A DNA stretch of 41,076 bases from Enterococcus italicus DSM 15952 (GCF_000185365.1 NZ_GL622241.1:2023722-2064797), one strand, 5' to 3'. Shown: positions 19,401-27,852, counted from the first letter of the stretch. Numbers and translations: made by a program. Notes: a model not told the origin generated them from the letters alone.

Positions 19401-20482
19401 TATCCATTTTTTGTCGCATCATTAAAAATCTCAGCATACTTATCTGGAATATGCTCTTTTACAAACCTTTTTAATAACTTTAAATCTTTGGCATGCTCTT
19501 CATATCTTTGGATCATCGAAGCTGACAACTTTGCCCTTGTTTTCTCCGTTGAAGTTAAAATTCCAGCTAATAAGATTGCTTGATACAAATTTTGTGCTGC
19601 TACAAATATATCGCCGTATTCATCACCAATTATTGCTAATAAATTCTCAATGTTTTCTTCATAATCATCCGTTGATAGCTGCAACTTTTGATCTTCTTCA
19701 AGTTGGAAAACTTTCTTGAAGTTACCTTGATTTCCTACAATCAACTTGATAAATTGCGCGAAGATTCCTGTTCCTTTTTCATCTGGAAAAAGTTTAAGAA
19801 CATTATCAGCTCGTTCAGACTTACTTAACTGCTGGGTTAATACTTCAGAAAAATCGATGGACTCATCAATGAATTGAAACCCTTCTAACTCGCTTAATGT
19901 CTGATTGTATAGCTGAACAAAAACTTTGGAAAGCTCGATAACTGAGTTGTTCTCAGTATTCAATTCACCTTCAATTAAAAAGTTCCCTCTAAACTTAATA
20001 ATATGCGCAATAGCCAAGTAAACGAGTCTTAGATCAGCTTTTTCATCACCGTCAGCTAAGTATTTTCTCAAATGATAAATAGTAGGGAACTGCTCATGAA
20101 AGTGGATTTCCTCATCCAAAGTACCAAAAATCGGGTGTTTATCATATTTAGCATCGTCTGCAACAAGAAAACTTTCATTTAGCCGATAAAAGAAATTATT
20201 GTCCAAATGATTCATCTCTGGTTGAAATATTTCTTGAAGATAGCAAATTCTATTTTTTCTTCTCGCAATTCTTCGACGCGAGGTTCGTTTCATTCTGGCT
20301 TCTTGTGCTGTTTGGCCGCTTTCAAATAATCGCACACCCCAAAAATTTTTTTTGATTGATTTCTTTTCCGTATTCCCAAATACGTTCATTTTTTTTGAAA
20401 TCACTTTGTAATCATCCGTCACAACAGAATAGCCAACAGAGTTCGTACCGATATCCAATCCAATCGTGTAATCATTTTTCAT
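16490..20482 (-). CDS. cas9: Cas9, type II-A RNA-guided endonuclease
   Basis: The 1330 aa protein is collinear with S. pyogenes Cas9. RuvC-I has Asp10 in [11 protein letters not shown]. The arginine-rich bridge helix spans about residues 61-86. RuvC-II has Glu766 in [11 protein letters not shown]. The HNH site has His844 in [11 protein letters not shown], and RuvC-III has Asp982 in HHAHDAY. The C-terminal PAM-interacting domain ends with IPRKRYVS, where Arg1298 and Arg1300 align with the SpCas9 pair Arg1333/Arg1335 that reads GG, so an NGG PAM is predicted. ATG 20482 has a strong AGGAGGG site. The size is a little below SpCas9 (1368). From memory, the E. italicus Cas9 has the same length. No disrupted motif was found. 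Confidence 0.98.
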   Translation of the reverse strand: MKNDYTIGLDIGTNSVGYSVVTDDYKVISKKMNVFGNTEKKSIKKNFWGVRLFESGQTAQEARMKRTSRRRIARRKNRICYLQEIFQPEMNHLDNNFFYRLNESFLVADDAKYDKHPIFGTLDEEIHFHEQFPTIYHLRKYLADGDEKADLRLVYLAIAHIIKFRGNFLIEGELNTENNSVIELSKVFVQLYNQTLSELEGFQFIDESIDFSEVLTQQLSKSERADNVLKLFPDEKGTGIFAQFIKLIVGNQGNFKKVFQLEEDQKLQLSTDDYEENIENLLAIIGDEYGDIFVAAQNLYQAILLAGILTSTEKTRAKLSASMIQRYEEHAKDLKLLKRFVKEHIPDKYAEIFNDATKNGYAGYIDGKTKEEEFYKYLKTTLVQKSGYQYFIEKIEQENFLRKQRIYDNGVIPHQVHAEELRAILRKQEKYYSFLKENHEKIEQIFKVRIPYYVGPLAKHNEQSRFAWNIRKSDEPIRPWNMNDVVDENASAVAFIERMTIKDIYLNENVLPRHSLIYEKFTVFNELTKVLYADDRGVFQRFSAEEKEDIFEKLFKSERKVTKKKLENYLRIELSISSPSVKGIEEQFNANFGTYLDLKKFDELHPYLDDEKYQDTLEEVIKVLTVFEDRSMIQNQLEQLPLNLSTKTIKALSRRKYTGWGRLSARLIDGIHDKNSGKTILDYLIEDESDSYIVNRNFMQLINDDHLSFKKIIEDSQPYKEQQSAEEIVSELSGSPAIKKGILQSLKIVDELVAIMGYKPKNIVVEMARENQTTGRGKQNSKPRLKGIENGLKEFSDSVLKGSSIDNKQLQNDRLYLYYLQNGKDMYTGHELDIDHLSTYDIDHIIPQSFLTDNSIDNRVLTTSKSNRGKSDNVPSEEVVRKMDRFWRKLLNAKLISERKYTNLTKKELTESDKAGFLKRQLVETRQITKHVATILDSKFNEDSNNRDVQIITLKSALVSEFRKTFNLYKVREINDLHHAHDAYLNAVVALSLLRVYPQLKPEFVYGEYGKNSIHDQNKATIKKQFYSNITRYFASKDYIINDDGEILWNKQETIAQVIKTLGMHQVNVVKKVEIQKGGFSKESIQPKGESQKLIRRKQQWNTKKYGGFDSPVVAYAILLSFDKGKRKARSFKIVGITIQDRESFEGNPILYLSKKDYHNPKVEAILPKYSLFEFENGRRRMVASASETQKGNQLIIPGHLMELLYHSKKIINGKNSDSVSYIQNNKEKFREIFEYIVDFSSKYISADANLNKIEKIFENNFHKASEQEIAKSFINLLTFTAMGAPADFEFFGEKIPRKRYVSISEIIDAVFIHQSITGLYETRVRLTEV

Positions 20483-20508
20483 TCTTTTCCCTCCTACTAT
20501 TTAATTTT

Positions 20509-20531
20509 TAAAATTAATCGCTTGCAAAAAT
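20509..20531. repeat. Direct repeat copy 1 (cas9-proximal) flanking the tracrRNA gene
   Basis: A 23-bp sequence containing TTAATCGCTTGCAAAAAT matches the copy at 20655-20678 with one inserted A and one G/A change. This copy contains TTGCAA, the likely -35 box of the tracrRNA, and lies in the cas9 5' region. Confidence 0.7.
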
Positions 20532-20549
20532 AAAAATATTTGTTAAACT
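20522..20549 (+). promoter_or_regulatory. tracrRNA promoter
   Basis: TTGCAA (20522-20527) and an extended -10 box TGTTAAACT (TAAACT at 20544-20549) are 16 nt apart. They predict transcription from about 20556, right at the start of the anti-repeat. Confidence 0.6.
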
Positions 20550-20555
20550 ATATTT

Positions 20556-20644
20556 GTTGGTAGCATTCGACTCAACATAGCAAGTTAAAATAAGGTTTAA
20601 CCGTAATCAACTTTTTAGTGGCGCTGTCTCGGCGCTATTTTTTT
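20556..20644 (+). ncRNA. tracrRNA
   Basis: The RNA of about 89 nt is encoded divergently from cas9, as in S. pyogenes. The anti-repeat (about 20558-20592, GGTAGCATTCGACTC then AACATAGCAAGTTAAAAT) pairs with the CRISPR repeat over its full length except for the usual bulge. The lower stem, with crRNA GUUUUAGAGCUA against UAGCAAGUUAAAAU, is the S. pyogenes sequence. A nexus GGTTTAACC follows, then a short ACT-TTTT-AGT hairpin, then a terminator hairpin GCGCTG-TCT-CGGCGC (20621-20635) with seven T (20638-20644). The middle hairpin is shorter than its S. pyogenes counterpart. It is required for crRNA maturation by RNase III and for Cas9 loading by established knowledge of type II systems. Confidence 0.93.
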
Positions 20645-20654
20645 ATCCAAAAAA

Positions 20655-20678
20655 TAAAATTAAATCGCTTACAAAAAT
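20655..20678. repeat. Direct repeat copy 2 (distal) at the cas9 promoter
   Basis: This 24-bp copy contains TTAAATCGCTTACAAAAAT. Its right end overlaps the -10 box of the minus-strand promoter at 20677-20682. The two copies are 146 bp apart and bracket the tracrRNA gene. Confidence 0.7.
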
Positions 20679-20685
20679 TATATCA
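20677..20685 (-). promoter_or_regulatory. Candidate cas operon promoter, extended -10
   Basis: On the minus strand TGATATAAT is a perfect extended -10 box (TATAAT at 20677-20682). No good -35 box is visible. Transcription from about 20670 would give the cas9 mRNA a leader of about 188 nt that is antisense to the whole tracrRNA. I see no comparably good -10 between the tracrRNA and cas9. The glycerate kinase gene upstream has no clear terminator, so read-through is also possible. Confidence 0.45.
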
Positions 20686-20713
20686 CCTCTTATTTTTTTA
20701 ATATAGCTATTTT

Positions 20714-21865
20714 TCATCCCTTTTGCGAAATTTGTAACAAGCGTACGATGTTCTCAACTGTACGAGCCAAGTTCTCTGGTCCAGAGCTCAATGCTTGATC
20801 TAGCGAACCCGTTTGTCCGAGGATTCCGAAGATAGCATCAAACCCTTCAGCGTAAAGTGAATCGATGCCCAATCCAATTTTTCCAGCAAATGCAATGGTT
20901 GGTTTATGATATTGACGAGCTACTTGAGCGACACCATACGGAGTTTTACCAAATTTGGTTTGGAAATCAATGCCCCCCTCACCAGTAAATACCCAATCAG
21001 CCTTTTGAATAGCCGCACTTAACTTTACTTTTTCTGCTACATACTGCACACCCGATACAAAGGTGGCGTTGCCTAGTGCCAGGAGTGGTAGTGCTAGTCC
21101 GCCAGCGGCCCCGGAGCCAGGAATGGTATGGAATTCTTTTTTCTCCTTCTTTTCCAATAATGCTACGAAACGTTTCATATTCTCTTCTAAGCGAGTGTAA
21201 TCGGCTGCAACTGCACCCTTTTGTTTTGCAAATACCGCGGTTGCTCCTGTTTTACCTAAAAGAGGATTGTTGACATCGCTCACTAGCAAAATGGTTTTAT
21301 TTGCCAGCAGCCTTTTGACTTCAATCAAATCAAGGTGAGCCAATTCTGAAAGTCCAGCATTTCCCCAAGAGATGGGTTGTCCATCTCGACGCATTAGTTT
21401 TCCTCCTAGTGCTTGCAACATTCCTGCACCCGCGTCGTTCGTGGCACTTCCACCTAATGTCAGTACGATTGTTTTTACTCCTTTGGCGAGAGCGTCCATG
21501 AATAACTCCCCTGTTCCATAAGACGACGTATCCAACGGCTGTCGCTTCTCTTTTGGAACGAGTCCCAGACCACTTGCTTGAGCCATTTCGATAATAGCCG
21601 TCTCGCCATTATTTATGATGCCATAAGAAGCCTGAACCATTTGATTTTCTAAAGGACCGTGAACCATCATTGACTGATAGCGTCCTTGTTGTGCCTCTAC
21701 CAAAACAGCCATCGTCCCTTCACCCCCATCTGCCATAGGAACCTGAAGAATCGTCGCATCTGGCTGCACACGCCGAATCCCGACTGCCATCGCCTGGCAA
21801 GCCTCTTGTGCCGTCATACTTTCTTTAAATGAATCTGGTGCCAAAACGTAGACTCGTTTTCCCAT
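20714..21865 (-). CDS. Glycerate kinase
   Basis: The 383 aa protein belongs to the GarK/GlxK glycerate 2-kinase family, which phosphorylates D-glycerate with ATP. Landmarks are VLAPDSFKESMTAQEACQAMAVGIRR at the N-terminus, PMADGGEGT (about residues 43-51), LTLGGSATNDAGAGMLQALGG, the GSGAAGGLALP segment and VFTGEGGIDFQTKFGKTPYGVAQ. Length is typical. ATG 21865 follows AAAGGAGGG. It stands alone between rarD and the cas operon. The family has poorly separated subgroups, so I leave the symbol open. Confidence 0.92.
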   Translation of the reverse strand: MGKRVYVLAPDSFKESMTAQEACQAMAVGIRRVQPDATILQVPMADGGEGTMAVLVEAQQGRYQSMMVHGPLENQMVQASYGIINNGETAIIEMAQASGLGLVPKEKRQPLDTSSYGTGELFMDALAKGVKTIVLTLGGSATNDAGAGMLQALGGKLMRRDGQPISWGNAGLSELAHLDLIEVKRLLANKTILLVSDVNNPLLGKTGATAVFAKQKGAVAADYTRLEENMKRFVALLEKKEKKEFHTIPGSGAAGGLALPLLALGNATFVSGVQYVAEKVKLSAAIQKADWVFTGEGGIDFQTKFGKTPYGVAQVARQYHKPTIAFAGKIGLGIDSLYAEGFDAIFGILGQTGSLDQALSSGPENLARTVENIVRLLQISQKG

Positions 21866-21911
21866 CAGCCTTCCCTCCTTTTTATTTCTACAATAGCATG
21901 CTCATAAAAAA

Positions 21912-21949
21912 ACCGACAAACTATTTTTTATAAAAAATAGCTTGTCGGT
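21912..21949 (-). terminator. Terminator overlapping the 3' end of the RarD-type gene
   Basis: Arms 21912-21929 and 21932-21949 form an almost perfect 18-bp stem with ACCGACAA at its base, followed on the minus strand by a T-run. The stem includes the last codons and stop of the permease gene. Confidence 0.75.
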
Positions 21950-22814
21950 AGCTGTGAATACTGCCAATGGTAAAAATCGCAATGCCTATCCAGATAAAAA
22001 CAAAAACAATCAATTTATGAGGATCGAATGCTTCGCGAAAAAAAAACACTGCTATCAATAACTGAATTGTTGGATTAATGTATTGAATAAAACTCAAAGT
22101 CAAAAAATCCAATGATTTTGCGGCAACTGTAAATAACAGCAAAGGAACAGCTGTAATGACTCCACTCAATACGAGTAAGGAAATCGTTAACCCATCATAA
22201 GAGAAGAGAGAGGGTGTCTTTGAGAAAAAGAAATACCCCACCGCCAACGGAAAACAGACTATCGTTTCTAACGTTAGCGAAAAACTAGCTGGTAGTGCAA
22301 TTTGTTTTTTTAGAACACCGTAAAAACAGAAGGCAAATGCCACAATCATCGTATTGAAAGGAATCGAACCTGTCTGAATCGTTAATAATACCACGCCAAT
22401 TGTCGCAAACAAAACAGCCAGAACGCTTGTCTTTGTTAGTGGTTCCCGGAAAAAAAACACCGCCACGACCACGTTCAATAATGGCATAATATAATACCCT
22501 AAGCTTGCTTCAGTGGCTTGACCATGTCCAACCATATAAATATAGGTTCCCCAATTTAAGGCAATGAAAAGGGAACTTAAAATGACCCAAATAATTTTTC
22601 CTGATTGCCATAATGTTTTGACACTCGCAAAAAAAGATGTCCACTGTTTCTGAAAAGACAAAATAACCGCCATAAAAACTAGAGAAAAAATAAAGCGATA
22701 CCCCAAAATATCAAGAGCTGGTACTTCTTTTAGCAGTGACCAATATAACCCTAACACACCCCAGAGAATATAAGAGCTGACACCTGTTACGATTCCTTTT
22801 GTTCGATTTTGCAT
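21921..22814 (-). CDS. RarD/EamA family transporter
   Basis: The 297 aa protein has about ten hydrophobic helices in two EamA repeats. It starts with the RarD signature region GIVTGVSSYILWGVLGLYWSLLKEVPALDILGYRFIFSL. A drug/metabolite exporter in the cytoplasmic membrane is predicted. Further marks are ALNWGTYIYMVGHGQATEASLGYYIMPLLNV and, in the second half, SLDFLTLSFIQYINPTIQLLIAV, typical of RarD. E. coli RarD gave the family its name from chloramphenicol sensitivity, but the transported substrate is not known. It lies alone between the glycerate kinase and ahpF. Confidence 0.9.
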   Translation of the reverse strand: MQNRTKGIVTGVSSYILWGVLGLYWSLLKEVPALDILGYRFIFSLVFMAVILSFQKQWTSFFASVKTLWQSGKIIWVILSSLFIALNWGTYIYMVGHGQATEASLGYYIMPLLNVVVAVFFFREPLTKTSVLAVLFATIGVVLLTIQTGSIPFNTMIVAFAFCFYGVLKKQIALPASFSLTLETIVCFPLAVGYFFFSKTPSLFSYDGLTISLLVLSGVITAVPLLLFTVAAKSLDFLTLSFIQYINPTIQLLIAVFFFREAFDPHKLIVFVFIWIGIAIFTIGSIHSYRQAIFYKK

Positions 22815-22906
22815 TGCATCTACTCCTTAGTAAATGAACTTTTTTCTATCATATCAGGTAATGAAAAAGACAACAATCATTTTCTGAAATATCTACTAAC
22901 ACCATC

Positions 22907-22937
22907 AAAAAAGGAAGAGGCAAGTATGCACTCTTCC
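22907..22937 (-). terminator. ahpCF terminator
   Basis: GGAAGAG (22913-22919) pairs with CTCTTCC (22931-22937); on the minus strand six T follow (22907-22912). It ends the ahpC-ahpF transcript. Confidence 0.75.
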
Positions 22938-22949
22938 TTCCTACGTTCT

Positions 22950-24485
22950 TTAATGGCGAATCAAATAATCAAATGCACCTAATGCTGCGGTAGCTCCTGA
23001 TCCCATCGAGATAATAATTTGTTTGTAGGCACTGTCGGTGCAATCTCCTGCTGCAAAAATCCCTGGGACACTTGTTTGACCACGCTTATCGACTTCAATT
23101 TCGCCCATTTTTGTTTTGGCAAACCGTTCATCCAAAAATTCGGTATTTGGTACGAGTCCGATTTGGACAAAAACACCTGCCAAATCCACGCCATGAATTT
23201 CTTCCGTTGCGCGATCTTTATAAGTTAAGCTCGTTACTTTTTTATCACCTAAAATTTTCATTGTTTGAGCATTTTTAATGACTGTCACATTCGTTAGTGT
23301 CGCCAATCGTTTTTGAAGCACTTCGTCAGCTTTTAATTCTGGTAAAAATTCAATGACAGTGACATGTTTCGTCAAACCTGCCAAGTCAATGGCCGCTTCT
23401 ATTCCTGAATTTCCTCCACCGATAACTGCAACGTCTTTGCCTGCAAACAAAGGTCCATCGCAATGTGGACAATAGGCAACGCCTTTATTTTTGAATTCGG
23501 ATTCACCAGGAACATTGACATTACGCCATCTTGCACCCGTAGCAATAATCAATGCCTTTGCTTTTAATGTCGCACCATTGTCTAACGTCACGACATGCAT
23601 GTCACCTTCCACTGATAAAGAAGCAACTTTTCTTGCTTTGATGATATCAATTGGATATTCCTTGGCATGAATTTCTAACGCTTGGGCTAATTTTTCTCCT
23701 TCTGTATAAGGCGTACCAATCAAGTTTTCAATTCCTACTGTTTCCAAAACCTGACCACCAAATCGTTCGGCAATGATTCCCGTGCGGATTCCTTTACGCG
23801 CAGCATAAATCGCAGCACTCACGCCAGCTGGTCCAGCACCAACAACAAGTACATCATATGGATCTCGCGTTGACAAATCATCTTCAACTTCCGCTTCGAT
23901 TGGTAATTTATCCAATATTTGTTCAATGGACATGCGGCCACTTGCGAATTCCTTACCATCTAAAAAGACTGTTGGTACGGCCATAACCTCTTTTTCTTCA
24001 ACTATGTCCTTGAACATGCCACCTTCAATCATCGTATGCGAAATAGATGGGTTCAATACACTCATAATATTTAGTGCTTGGACAACATCTGGACAGTTGT
24101 GGCAAGTCAGACTAACAAATGTTTCAAAATGAAATTCTTGCTCGATATTTTTAATCCGTTTCGCAGTTGCCTCATCTATTTTCGGTGCACGTCCACCCAC
24201 TTGTAACAAAGCCAAGACAAATGAAGTGAATTCATGTCCTAGTGGCACCCCAGCAAATACGATGCCAGAAGAGCCGTTTTTTGTGTCTATTTGAAAGCTC
24301 GGCGTATAGTGCAATTTTTCTGTTTGCAATGAAAGCTTGTCAGACATTGAAACAATCTCTTCCAAGAAGGCTTGAACTTCCTTTGAATGCTCACTCGTAT
24401 CAAAGCTAGCCGTAAACACCACATTATTTTCTAACAATGCAAGGTATTGTTGCAATTGGCCTTTAATCTCTTGATCTAAACTCAT
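22950..24485 (-). CDS. ahpF: Alkyl hydroperoxide reductase subunit F
   Basis: AhpF passes electrons from NADH through FAD and two disulfides to AhpC. The 511 aa protein has the tandem thioredoxin-fold N-terminal domain with the redox pair Cys128-His-Asn-Cys131. It has an FAD motif ([17 protein letters not shown]), the thioredoxin reductase-like active site Cys339-Pro-His-Cys342, an NAD motif ([18 protein letters not shown]) and the C-terminal FAD motif [10 protein letters not shown]. All redox cysteines are present. It lies 12 nt after ahpC in an operon. Confidence 0.96.
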   Translation of the reverse strand: MSLDQEIKGQLQQYLALLENNVVFTASFDTSEHSKEVQAFLEEIVSMSDKLSLQTEKLHYTPSFQIDTKNGSSGIVFAGVPLGHEFTSFVLALLQVGGRAPKIDEATAKRIKNIEQEFHFETFVSLTCHNCPDVVQALNIMSVLNPSISHTMIEGGMFKDIVEEKEVMAVPTVFLDGKEFASGRMSIEQILDKLPIEAEVEDDLSTRDPYDVLVVGAGPAGVSAAIYAARKGIRTGIIAERFGGQVLETVGIENLIGTPYTEGEKLAQALEIHAKEYPIDIIKARKVASLSVEGDMHVVTLDNGATLKAKALIIATGARWRNVNVPGESEFKNKGVAYCPHCDGPLFAGKDVAVIGGGNSGIEAAIDLAGLTKHVTVIEFLPELKADEVLQKRLATLTNVTVIKNAQTMKILGDKKVTSLTYKDRATEEIHGVDLAGVFVQIGLVPNTEFLDERFAKTKMGEIEVDKRGQTSVPGIFAAGDCTDSAYKQIIISMGSGATAALGAFDYLIRH

Positions 24486-24497
24486 GAGAGACCCTCC

Positions 24498-25061
24498 TTA
24501 AATTTTCCCAACTAAATCTAAGCTTGGTTTTAATGTTTCAGATCCTTCTTTCCATTTTGCCGGACAAACTTCTCCTGGATGTGTCCGAACGTATTCGGCA
24601 GCTTTTACCTTATCAATGTAGTGCGCTGCATTTCGACCGATACCATCAGCATTAATCTCAACTGTTTGAATCACGCCATCTGGATCAATTAAAAATGTCC
24701 CACGTTGAGCAGCACCAGCTTCTTCATCTAAAACATCAAAAATACGAGAAATATGGTGGTTTGGATCACCAATCATTGTATAGGTTATTTTTCCAATCGC
24801 ATCTGAATGATCATGCCAAGCTTTATGCGTAAAATGCGTGTCGGTTGAAACAGAATACACTTCCACGCCTAATCCTTTCAATGTTTCATATTGTTCTTGT
24901 AAATCTTCTAATTCTGTCGGACATACAAAGGTAAAATCAGCAGGATAAAAACAAAAAAGACTCCATTGACCTTTTAAATCTTCCGAACTTACTTCTACAA
25001 AATCTCCATTACGATAAGCATGTGCTTGAAATTCTTCCACTGGTTTTCCAACTAATGACAT
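24498..25061 (-). CDS. ahpC: Alkyl hydroperoxide reductase subunit C (peroxiredoxin)
   Basis: AhpC is a typical 2-Cys peroxiredoxin that reduces hydrogen peroxide and organic peroxides. The peroxidatic Cys47 lies in [10 protein letters not shown] and the resolving Cys166 in GEVCPAKW. Its 187 aa length is standard. ATG 25061 follows TTAGGAGGAATGAAC, a strong ribosome site. Two palindromes upstream suggest peroxide-responsive repression. Confidence 0.97.
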   Translation of the reverse strand: MSLVGKPVEEFQAHAYRNGDFVEVSSEDLKGQWSLFCFYPADFTFVCPTELEDLQEQYETLKGLGVEVYSVSTDTHFTHKAWHDHSDAIGKITYTMIGDPNHHISRIFDVLDEEAGAAQRGTFLIDPDGVIQTVEINADGIGRNAAHYIDKVKAAEYVRTHPGEVCPAKWKEGSETLKPSLDLVGKI

Positions 25062-25090
25062 TGTTCATTCCTCCTAATTTTTTATTTCTA

Positions 25091-25149
25091 GGTACAATAC
25101 TATTGTGCCTTTCAATAATAATTATTATCTTAAAACAATTTTAAGTCAA
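25091..25149 (-). promoter_or_regulatory. ahpC promoter with PerR-like palindrome
   Basis: TTGACT (25144-25149) and TAATAA (25122-25127) are 16 nt apart on the minus strand. The -10 box lies inside ATAATAATTATTAT (25115-25128), a perfect 14-bp palindrome close to the PerR box consensus TTATAATNATTATAA. A second dyad, GGTACAATA/TATTGTGCC (25091-25109), lies in the predicted early transcribed region. Peroxide-responsive PerR repression of ahpCF is known in related Firmicutes; the assignment here is inference. Confidence 0.5.
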
Positions 25150-25243
25150 GAAAAATAAGAAAAATCTATGAATATTATTCTTCATCTACGGATTTTTTTC
25201 ATTTATATTTTTTAATTGATAATAACAGCTTTGCTACAAGTTT

Positions 25244-25272
25244 TTATGTAATAGTTTTAAACTATTACATAA
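25244..25272. promoter_or_regulatory. Large perfect palindrome upstream of the MetE-like gene
   Basis: TTATGTAATAGTTT and AAACTATTACATAA form a perfect 14-bp dyad around one base. It has no T-run and lies about 40-68 bp upstream of the -10 box TGTTACAAT (TACAAT at 25312-25317), so an operator is more likely than a terminator. No regulator gene is adjacent. The rest of 25150-25240 is AT-rich with nothing I recognise. Confidence 0.5.
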
Positions 25273-25354
25273 CCAAATAAATAGCTATTATCGCAAAAAT
25301 AAAATTCTTGTTACAATGAGCCTATCGTAGCACGAAATAATAGGAGGTACTCAA

Positions 25355-26509
25355 ATGACAAAAACAGACCGTTTCCAATTAGTAGGATCGTTATTACGCT
25401 CAAATGATTTATTAACTTACAAAGAACAAATTGAACAACGCGAAGATATCCGCTATCCATTTTATGATTCTTTCCCTGGATACAAAGAAACTGAGGAAGC
25501 TGCAATTAAAAATGTGATTGAAGAGCAAAAAAATCAAGGAATCACGGTCTTAACTGATGGTGAATATTCAAAATCGATGTGGCATTTGGATTTCCTATGG
25601 GGATTTGCGGGCATTGAACGCTATATTGCAGATCAAGGTTATAGCTTTAAAGATCTAGATGGTGGGCATTTTGAAACCCGTAAAGATATTGGCATTCGAA
25701 TCACGGCACCACTTTCGGGAAAAGACCATCACTTCTTAACCATTTTCAAAGAACTACAAGAACAAGCTGGGGATACCGAAGTGAAACTAACTGTTTGGGG
25801 AGCAGCGCATGCCTTCACTGAACTAGCAATCTTTGATGGACTATATGGCGAAAATCAAGTCTACAAGACAAAGGAAGCCTTAAAAGAAGGTCTGCTTCAG
25901 GCATACAAAGAATTTTTAGATGATTATCAAGCAGCCGGCGGAAAGATTATTCAATTTGATGACTGTTTATGGGAGCTTTTTGCTGAAGATAACGACTCCA
26001 GTTTTTTTACTGAGGGTAATGGTGGATTAGAAGACTTAGCTGACGAATTTGTAGCAATCAATAATGAAATTGCAGATTATGGTCATAAATTAGGCTTGCA
26101 TGTTTGGACACATAATTGTCGCGGAAACTACCAAAGCCGTCATGCTGCAGGTGGTTCCTATGCAGCAATTGCTGAAAAATTTTTACGTGATCAACATTAC
26201 GACCGTTTCTTTTTAGAATGGGATGATGATCGAGCTGGCGACATTTCTGCATTGGAAGTCTTAAAAGATCGTCCAGATGTTTCAGTTGTTCTAGGTCTTC
26301 TTTCAAGCAAAACAAATACATTAGATGATGAAACACGCGTTGTTGCATTATTGGATAAAGCCAGCACCATTTTACCAAAAGAACGTCTGTATCTTTCTCA
26401 TCAATGTGGGTTTGCCTCTTGTGATTGCGGGAATGAGTTGACCCAAGAACAACAATGGCAAAAAATTAATCAAGGACAAAAAATTGCCCAAGCTTACTGG
26501 GGAGAATAA
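25355..26509 (+). CDS. Cobalamin-independent methionine synthase-like methyltransferase (MetE C-terminal family)
   Basis: The 384 aa protein corresponds to the catalytic C-terminal half of MetE, similar in size to B. subtilis YxjG/YxjH. The zinc ligands are visible as His and Cys in HVWTHNCRGNY, Glu in FFLEWDDDRAGD, and Cys in SHQCGFASCDCGNEL. The N-terminal half that helps bind folate in full MetE is absent, so the methyl donor may not be methyltetrahydrofolate. It probably methylates homocysteine or a related thiol. ATG 25355 has a perfect AGGAGG site 8 nt upstream. It is monocistronic, divergent from ahpCF, with a large palindrome in its promoter. Confidence 0.85.
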   Translation: MTKTDRFQLVGSLLRSNDLLTYKEQIEQREDIRYPFYDSFPGYKETEEAAIKNVIEEQKNQGITVLTDGEYSKSMWHLDFLWGFAGIERYIADQGYSFKDLDGGHFETRKDIGIRITAPLSGKDHHFLTIFKELQEQAGDTEVKLTVWGAAHAFTELAIFDGLYGENQVYKTKEALKEGLLQAYKEFLDDYQAAGGKIIQFDDCLWELFAEDNDSSFFTEGNGGLEDLADEFVAINNEIADYGHKLGLHVWTHNCRGNYQSRHAAGGSYAAIAEKFLRDQHYDRFFLEWDDDRAGDISALEVLKDRPDVSVVLGLLSSKTNTLDDETRVVALLDKASTILPKERLYLSHQCGFASCDCGNELTQEQQWQKINQGQKIAQAYWGE

Positions 26510-26515
26510 TCGATA

Positions 26516-26603
26516 AAAAACCTATTCATTCATACTATTGCGTTCTTTCAAATCGTTTCTTGACGAAGAACGATACGCACTGGTTATGAATGGATAGGTT
26601 TTT
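26516..26603. terminator. Long bidirectional terminator hairpin
   Basis: Arms 26516-26534 and 26585-26603 pair over 19 bp with one T-G wobble. The 50-nt loop can fold further (TGCG/CGCA and TTCTT/AAGAA). It separates the convergent MetE-like gene and phnA. Confidence 0.7.
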
Positions 26604-26631
26604 AGTTATCGACTTTGCAAGCTAGTCATCA

Positions 26632-26976
26632 CTAGGCATCTGCTTTTTTAACAAATTCTGCTTTTAGTTTCATCGCGCCAAAGCCATCTACTTTGCAATC
26701 AATTTGATGGTCTCCCTCAACGAGACGAATGGATTTCACCTTTGTCCCCTGTTTGATGGAACCACTTGCGCCCTTCACTTTTAAATCTTTGATCACGATA
26801 ACATTGTCTCCATCAGCTAAACGGGCACCATTGCGATCAAGGACAACTACTCCCTCTTCAACCTTTTGTTCTTCACCAGCAACCCATTCATGAGCACACT
26901 CTGGACAAATCAATAAGCCGCGATCTTCATACGCGTATTCACTGTTACACATTGGACAATTTGGTAGTTTTGACAT
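26632..26976 (-). CDS. PhnA/YjdM family zinc-ribbon protein
   Basis: The 114 aa protein has an N-terminal zinc ribbon, CPMCNSEY...[10 protein letters not shown] (Cys8/11 and about Cys27/30), and the C-terminal PhnA domain with [34 protein letters not shown]. The family was named alkylphosphonate utilisation protein PhnA, but a phosphonate role is not established in such stand-alone homologues. It is soluble and single-copy here. ATG 26976 has GAAAGGAG upstream. Confidence 0.9.
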   Translation of the reverse strand: MSKLPNCPMCNSEYAYEDRGLLICPECAHEWVAGEEQKVEEGVVVLDRNGARLADGDNVIVIKDLKVKGASGSIKQGTKVKSIRLVEGDHQIDCKVDGFGAMKLKAEFVKKADA

Positions 26977-27006
26977 AAAAGACTCCTTTCGTATTTATTT
27001 AAAAGT

Positions 27007-27753
27007 TCAGTTTTTTTCATAAAAGACGCCATCTAAAAACAACCCTTGAGCAGGTACAGTTTCCCCTGCTGCCTGGCGAATTTTGGCTTGAAAAATATCG
27101 TCAATCTGATTGACGGTCATTTCACCCTTCCCCACCGCTAAGATTGTTCCCATCATAATCCGCACCATTTTGTATAAAAAGCCATCGCCTCGGAACACAA
27201 AGCGAATCATCGCTTCTTCTTTTTCCATCTCGATGGACTCAATCGTTCGAACGGTTGATTTTTTAGACTTCTTTAAAGCGGAAAAACCAAGAAAATCATG
27301 CGCTCCAGTTAATCTTAGACAAGCTTCTGTCATAGCCTCCCAATCAAGCGGTTCTGCTACATAAAAATGATAGTTACGATCAAACGCAGAAGGAAGCTCT
27401 GCGTGTCGTACATAATAACTATATTGCTTACTCACCGCATTGTATCTTGCATGGAAACGTTCTGGTACCTCGTCAATACTGGTCACTACAATGTCTTTTG
27501 GCAAGTACGTCAAAAAGAAATGATGCATCTCTTCCAACGATTTATTGCAATTTGTTTTAAAATTGGCGACCTGACCGCGTGCGTGTGTTCCTGCATCGGT
27601 TCGACCAGATCCGATCAACTCAATGGTTTCTCCCGTTAGTTGACTGACAATCTTCTCTAATTTCCCTTGTATGGTTTTATCCGAGTCCCCTAATCGTTGC
27701 CACCCTTGGTATCTGGTTCCATCATATTCAATGATTAATTTTATATTTCTCAT
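27007..27753 (-). CDS. truA: tRNA pseudouridine synthase A
   Basis: TruA converts uridines 38-40 of the tRNA anticodon arm to pseudouridine. The catalytic Asp53 is in GSGRTDAGTHARGQVANF. Other marks are IEYDGTRYQGWQ at the N-terminus and the C-terminal GDGFLYKMVRIMMGT. An upstream GTG at 27781 would add nine residues, but ATG 27753 sits 8 nt after AAGGAG and matches the usual family start, giving 248 aa. Confidence 0.95.
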   Translation of the reverse strand: MRNIKLIIEYDGTRYQGWQRLGDSDKTIQGKLEKIVSQLTGETIELIGSGRTDAGTHARGQVANFKTNCNKSLEEMHHFFLTYLPKDIVVTSIDEVPERFHARYNAVSKQYSYYVRHAELPSAFDRNYHFYVAEPLDWEAMTEACLRLTGAHDFLGFSALKKSKKSTVRTIESIEMEKEEAMIRFVFRGDGFLYKMVRIMMGTILAVGKGEMTVNQIDDIFQAKIRQAAGETVPAQGLFLDGVFYEKN

Positions 27754-27843
27754 GTACCTACTCCTTATCGTATTTTGCACACTCTTTAATCTACCATATT
27801 TTTAACAATTGGATAAACAATGCTACGATTTTTTTTGTTTTCT

Positions 27844-27852
27844 TGCTATACT
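27844..27852 (+). promoter_or_regulatory. Candidate extended -10 promoter for the amidase
   Basis: TGCTATACT is a good extended -10 box (TATACT at 27847-27852); no clear -35 box is seen. A small stem AAGGAA/TTCCTT lies in the leader RNA near 27890-27917. Confidence 0.4.

Noticed and set aside
20483-20580. A long tracrRNA acting as natural single guide against the cas9 promoter, as a firm claim
   Set aside because: The two repeat copies support it, but the predicted guide end does not align cleanly with an NGG beside the distal copy, and a longer transcript is not shown. Kept only as a hypothesis.
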